From contig JAHZJY010000166.1 of NCBI GenBank assembly GCA_022600695.1, forward strand, positions 1 through 9,626: 9,626 nt of DNA. The letters run 5' to 3'. The stretch comes from Actinomycetes bacterium (lineage in GTDB: Bacteria > Actinomycetota > Actinomycetes > Mycobacteriales > Mycobacteriaceae). Below the pieces are notes generated by a model, which did not search any database, was not told the DNA's origin, and was given only the letters and a program-made list of their open reading frames with translations. Below are positions 7,216 to 9,626 of this stretch, in pieces. The translations under genes were made by a program, and so were the position numbers. The first letter of the stretch is position 1, and every line of letters begins with the position of its first letter.

Positions 7216-8333
7216 GGCTTGGCGGACAGAAAAAGGAATGTCCCGAACAGCACCAGATGGACCAGGCCCTGCAGTGCCAGGGCGCGGCCCTGTGCCAGGG
7301 TCAGCACCGAGACGATCACCGTTAGGGTCAGCAGCACGATCTGGGTCGGTTCCAGGCCCAGGGTCAACGGACCGGACAACCAGATCATCGCGACCGCCAG
7401 GGTGGGGATGGTCAGGCCGATCGCGGCCATCGCCGAGCCGTAGGCCAGGTTCAGGCTGGTCTGTACCCGGTCGCGTCTGGCGTTGTTCAGCGCCGCGATG
7501 CTCTCCGGGGCGAGCACCACCAGGGCGATCACGACACCGATCACCGGATAGGGCAGACCAAGCCCGGTGACGACGCTCTCGATGGTGGGGGAGAGCAGCT
7601 TGGCCAGGCCCACCACCGCGACCAGGGCGACCAGCAGCAGGGCGAGGCTGAGCCGGGTCTCACGTTGAGACGGCGGTGCGGCGTGGCCTCCGCCGTCCTC
7701 GTCGAGGACGCCGGTGACATGTCCGTCGTTGTCGCTTGCGACCGGGACGAAGAAGTCGCGGTGTCGGACGGTCTGGGTGAACACGAAGCCGCTGTACAAC
7801 GTCAGCGATGCGACCGCGGCGTACGCCAGCTGTGTGGTGGTGTAGTTCAGGCCCGCTTCGCTGACGGTGAATCCGGGCAGCACCAGACACAGTCCCGCCA
7901 AGGTGACGACGGTGGCCAGCGCCGACCCCGAACCGGAGGCGTTGAACGACACCAGGCGGTGCCTCAGCGCGCCGGCGAGCAGGCTCAGACCGACGATGCC
8001 GTTCAGGGTGATCATGACGGCGGCGAACACGGTGTCGCGCGCGATGGTGGCGGCAACCGGGCCGCCGCCCACCATCAGCATCACGATCAGGCCGACCTCG
8101 ATCACGGTGATCGACACCGCCAGCACCAGGGAGCCGAAGGGTTCCCCGACGCGGTGCGCCACCACCTCGGCGTGGTGGACCGCGGCGAGCACCGCCGCGA
8201 CCAGCAGGACCCCGATCGAGACAAGTGCCGCCGTATTGTTCTGCCGGGTCCAGGTGACGATCAGGACCAGCATCGCCAGCAGCGGTGCGAGCACCGTCCA
8301 CTGCAGTGGTCCGTCGCGGGCCGTCGCGTTCAT
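7212..8333 (-). CDS. chaA: ChaA-type Ca2+(Na+)/H+ antiporter, CaCA superfamily
   Basis: A 373-residue polytopic inner-membrane cation/proton antiporter with about 11 hydrophobic segments. The first CaCA alpha repeat is GEPFGSLVLAVSITVIEVGL (63-82), with E64 and E79. The second is ALVVLAPESIAALNNARRDR (270-289), with E277, continuing TSLNLAYGSAMAAIGLTIP (292-310). Both match ChaA closely, including the GEP.GS and PE motifs. A hydrophilic loop with an acidic cluster (about 200-225; DND and DEDGGGH) separates the two halves, as is usual for the cytosolic loop between the repeats. Which cation it moves (Ca2+, Na+ or K+) cannot be told from sequence. The ATG at 8333 lies 25 bp after the lprE stop, with only a weak AGGG-type site about 10 nt upstream. 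The stop overlaps the start of the FAD-enzyme gene, so the three form a probable operon. Confidence 0.92.
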   Translation of the reverse strand: MNATARDGPLQWTVLAPLLAMLVLIVTWTRQNNTAALVSIGVLLVAAVLAAVHHAEVVAHRVGEPFGSLVLAVSITVIEVGLIVMLMVGGGPVAATIARDTVFAAVMITLNGIVGLSLLAGALRHRLVSFNASGSGSALATVVTLAGLCLVLPGFTVSEAGLNYTTTQLAYAAVASLTLYSGFVFTQTVRHRDFFVPVASDNDGHVTGVLDEDGGGHAAPPSQRETRLSLALLLVALVAVVGLAKLLSPTIESVVTGLGLPYPVIGVVIALVVLAPESIAALNNARRDRVQTSLNLAYGSAMAAIGLTIPTLAVAMIWLSGPLTLGLEPTQIVLLTLTVIVSVLTLAQGRALALQGLVHLVLFGTFLFLSAKP

Positions 8334-8358
8334 TTACCCGACCCTAACGCCCGCGGGT

Positions 8359-8916
8359 TCAGCCGGTATTGCCGATCAGTTCGACGCCGCCGCCGTTCCA
8401 ACGGAACCGGACCACACTTTGCAGTCCCGTGCCGCCGGCGAAGGTCAGCGCGACGGTGTCGCCGGTGCTCTGGGTGGAGTCGATCCCGTTGAACCCGTAA
8501 GTGTCCGGCACCCCGGTGGGGATGTAGTTGCCCAGGTGGAACAACACCGCCCGGGTATTGGGGTTGGCGGAGTTGGTGTTGGCCCGCACGATGATCGCCG
8601 ACAGCTGAGCGCACTCGTTGTAGTTGCCGGCCACCGGTGCGGGGTTCCAGCCCTGCCGGCTGCGCGGGTCGCGAGGCAACTCCGAGACTGCCTCGGCGAT
8701 CGCCGGTGCGGCCAGGTTCACCGCGCAGGGGTCCGGGGCCGGGGGGTCGGGCGGAGGGGGCGGCTCGGCCGGCGCGGCAGCGGTCTCCGGCGCGGTCGCG
8801 CTGGTGGTCGCCGGCAGCGGCGTCTTGGACACCGTGGAGTCGCCCGAGCTGCAGGCCGCCAGCGCGGCAACCACCGCAAGGCCCACCGCCGCAGTCCTCA
8901 CCCGATCCCACAACAT
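8359..8916 (-). CDS. lprE: LprE-type lipoprotein (LppP/LprE family)
   Basis: A 185-residue exported lipoprotein of unknown molecular function. The signal peptide has a basic start (MLWDRVRT), a hydrophobic core VGLAVVAALA and a lipobox LAAC with the modified cysteine at residue 22. A Ser/Thr then Ala/Pro-rich spacer (23-62, including AEPPPPPDPPAPDPC) leads to a compact domain from about residue 63. That domain contains CAVNLAAPAIAEAVSELP, NYNECAQLSAIIV and VLFHLGNYIPTG. Two cysteines in the mature domain (about 63 and 101) could form a disulfide. The location next to deaD and its divergent orientation match M. tuberculosis Rv1252c (lprE)/Rv1253. The ATG at 8916 has no ribosome site, and the A of the start codon lies at the edge of an inverted repeat, so a leaderless mRNA is possible. 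It is the first gene of the probable lprE-chaA-FAD enzyme operon. Confidence 0.9.
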   Translation of the reverse strand: MLWDRVRTAAVGLAVVAALAACSSGDSTVSKTPLPATTSATAPETAAAPAEPPPPPDPPAPDPCAVNLAAPAIAEAVSELPRDPRSRQGWNPAPVAGNYNECAQLSAIIVRANTNSANPNTRAVLFHLGNYIPTGVPDTYGFNGIDSTQSTGDTVALTFAGGTGLQSVVRFRWNGGGVELIGNTG

Positions 8917-8934
8917 GACGGCACGGTACCGTCA
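8916..8934. promoter_or_regulatory. Inverted repeat over the lprE start, possible operator
   Basis: TGACGG (8916-8921) and CCGTCA (8929-8934) form a perfect 6-bp inverted repeat with a 7-bp spacer. Nested in it is the perfect 10-bp palindrome ACGGTACCGT (8923-8932). The left arm touches the first base of the lprE start codon, and the whole element sits in the 70-bp gap between divergent lprE and deaD. It could be a dimeric regulator site or an RNA hairpin. No regulator gene is present in the window. Confidence 0.4.
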
Positions 8935-8971
8935 GCAACCCCGAGGAACCGGGAACAACGCGCACAGGCAC

Positions 8972-8977
8972 TACACT
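8972..8977 (+). promoter_or_regulatory. Probable deaD -10 box, placed for a leaderless mRNA
   Basis: TACACT matches the mycobacterial TANNNT -10 consensus and ends 9 nt before the deaD ATG at 8987. Transcription would therefore start about 0-3 nt ahead of the ATG. No Shine-Dalgarno sequence lies between them, which agrees with a leaderless transcript. No clear -35 is seen. Confidence 0.45.
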
Positions 8978-8986
8978 CACTGGGCG

Positions 8987-9626
8987 ATGACAACCCTTGA
9001 CCCGCCGGCAAATACCTTCGCCGAACTGCAGATTCATCCGGCCGTGCTGAAGGCGGTCGCCGATGTGGGTTACGAGTCCCCGTCGGCGATCCAGGCCGCC
9101 ACCATCCCCGCACTGATGGCCGGCTCGGACGTCGTCGGTCTGGCCCAGACCGGAACCGGCAAGACCGCCGCGTTCGCCATCCCGATCCTGTCCCGCATCG
9201 ACACCGCCAGCAACCAGACCCAGGCGCTGGTGCTGGCACCGACCAGGGAGTTGGCGCTGCAGGTGGCCGAGGCCTTCAGCCGCTACGCCGCCCACCTGCC
9301 GAAGATCACGGTGCTGCCGATCTATGGCGGTCAGTCCTACACGGTGCAGTTGGCCGGCCTGCGCCGCGGTGCCCAGGTTGTCGTCGGTACGCCCGGCCGG
9401 GTGATCGACCACCTGGAACGTGGCACGCTGGACCTTTCGCGCCTGGATTACCTGGTGCTCGATGAGGCCGACGAGATGCTGCAGATGGGCTTCGCCGAGG
9501 ACGTCGAACGCATCCTCGCCGACACCCCCGAATACAAGCAGGTGGCGCTGTTCTCGGCCACCATGCCGCCGGCGATCCGCAAGATCACCACCAAGTACCT
9601 GCACGATGCGGTGGAAGTGGCGGTCA
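8987..9626 (+). CDS. deaD: DEAD-box ATP-dependent RNA helicase DeaD/CsdA, N-terminal 213 codons, runs off right edge
   Basis: An RNA helicase that remodels structured RNA, with family roles in ribosome assembly, cold adaptation and mRNA turnover. The visible RecA-like domain 1 has the expected motifs in order. The Q motif is TFAELQIHPAVLKAV...AIQ (10-36), motif I AQTGTGKT, Ia PTRELA, GG in YGGQS, Ib TPGR, II DEAD (in VLDEADEMLQMGF) and III SAT. The protein starts MTTLDPPANTFAEL, a short leader before the Q motif, which supports the ATG at 8987. Domain 2 and the C-terminal RNA-binding region lie beyond the window. The divergent partner is lprE, as in M. tuberculosis Rv1253/Rv1252c. No ribosome site is present. 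Nothing is broken in the visible part. Confidence 0.97.
   Translation, partial: MTTLDPPANTFAELQIHPAVLKAVADVGYESPSAIQAATIPALMAGSDVVGLAQTGTGKTAAFAIPILSRIDTASNQTQALVLAPTRELALQVAEAFSRYAAHLPKITVLPIYGGQSYTVQLAGLRRGAQVVVGTPGRVIDHLERGTLDLSRLDYLVLDEADEMLQMGFAEDVERILADTPEYKQVALFSATMPPAIRKITTKYLHDAVEVAV

Noticed and set aside
8330..9604. Minus-strand open frame of 424 codons opposite deaD and overlapping lprE
   Set aside because: It is antisense to an unmistakable DEAD-box helicase and reads through lprE in another frame. The His/Gln/Gly-rich composition is typical of GC-rich shadow frames.

Overview
The window is GC-rich actinobacterial chromosome and almost certainly from a mycobacterium, most likely a fast-growing (Mycolicibacterium-type) species. 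The main evidence is the order kgd, Rv1249c-like gene, MFS exporter, lprE, deaD. As I remember it, this matches the M. tuberculosis Rv1248c-Rv1253 block in order and orientation, and the Kgd and LprE proteins have recognisable mycobacterial sequence. No plasmid, phage, insertion sequence, CRISPR or RNA gene was seen.

Layout. (1) Positions 1-2178, minus: the N-terminal 726 codons of kgd, the 2-oxoglutarate decarboxylase/dehydrogenase. It starts at a GTG and runs off the left edge. (2) 2179-2296: a kgd leader/promoter region and a hairpin that probably terminates the gene to its right. (3) 2297-3073, minus: a Rv1249c-like, EcsC-like membrane-associated protein. (4) 3163-4233, minus: a bacterial eRF1-like (Rv2629/baeRF-type) protein with an altered GGQ-like loop. 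(5) 4234-4337: a divergent control region. (6) 4338-5876, plus: a DHA2-type 14-helix drug exporter. Its C-terminus is built from four 15-bp tandem repeats and overlaps the next, convergent gene by 26 bp. (7) 8916-5851, minus: a compact probable operon, lprE (lipoprotein), a ChaA-type cation/proton antiporter, then an FAD-linked D-2-hydroxyacid dehydrogenase resembling D-2-hydroxyglutarate dehydrogenase. The last two overlap in GTGA. (8) 8917-8986: a short divergent region with an inverted repeat over the lprE start and a -10 box placed for a leaderless deaD transcript. (9) 8987 to the right edge, plus: the first third or more of deaD, a DEAD-box RNA helicase.

How the genes fit together. Kgd acts at the 2-oxoglutarate node. 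The FAD enzyme, if it is a D-2-hydroxyglutarate dehydrogenase, would feed 2-oxoglutarate into that node, but it is in a different transcription unit. The rest are envelope or transport genes (exporter, antiporter, lipoprotein) and translation/RNA genes (eRF1-like protein, RNA helicase). Compared with my memory of M. tuberculosis, the eRF1-like, antiporter and FAD-enzyme genes are additions or relocations within a conserved frame. I see no wholly new system. The points most worth checking are the altered GGQ loop, the repeat-built exporter tail over the convergent overlap, and the operon linking an antiporter to a hydroxyacid dehydrogenase.
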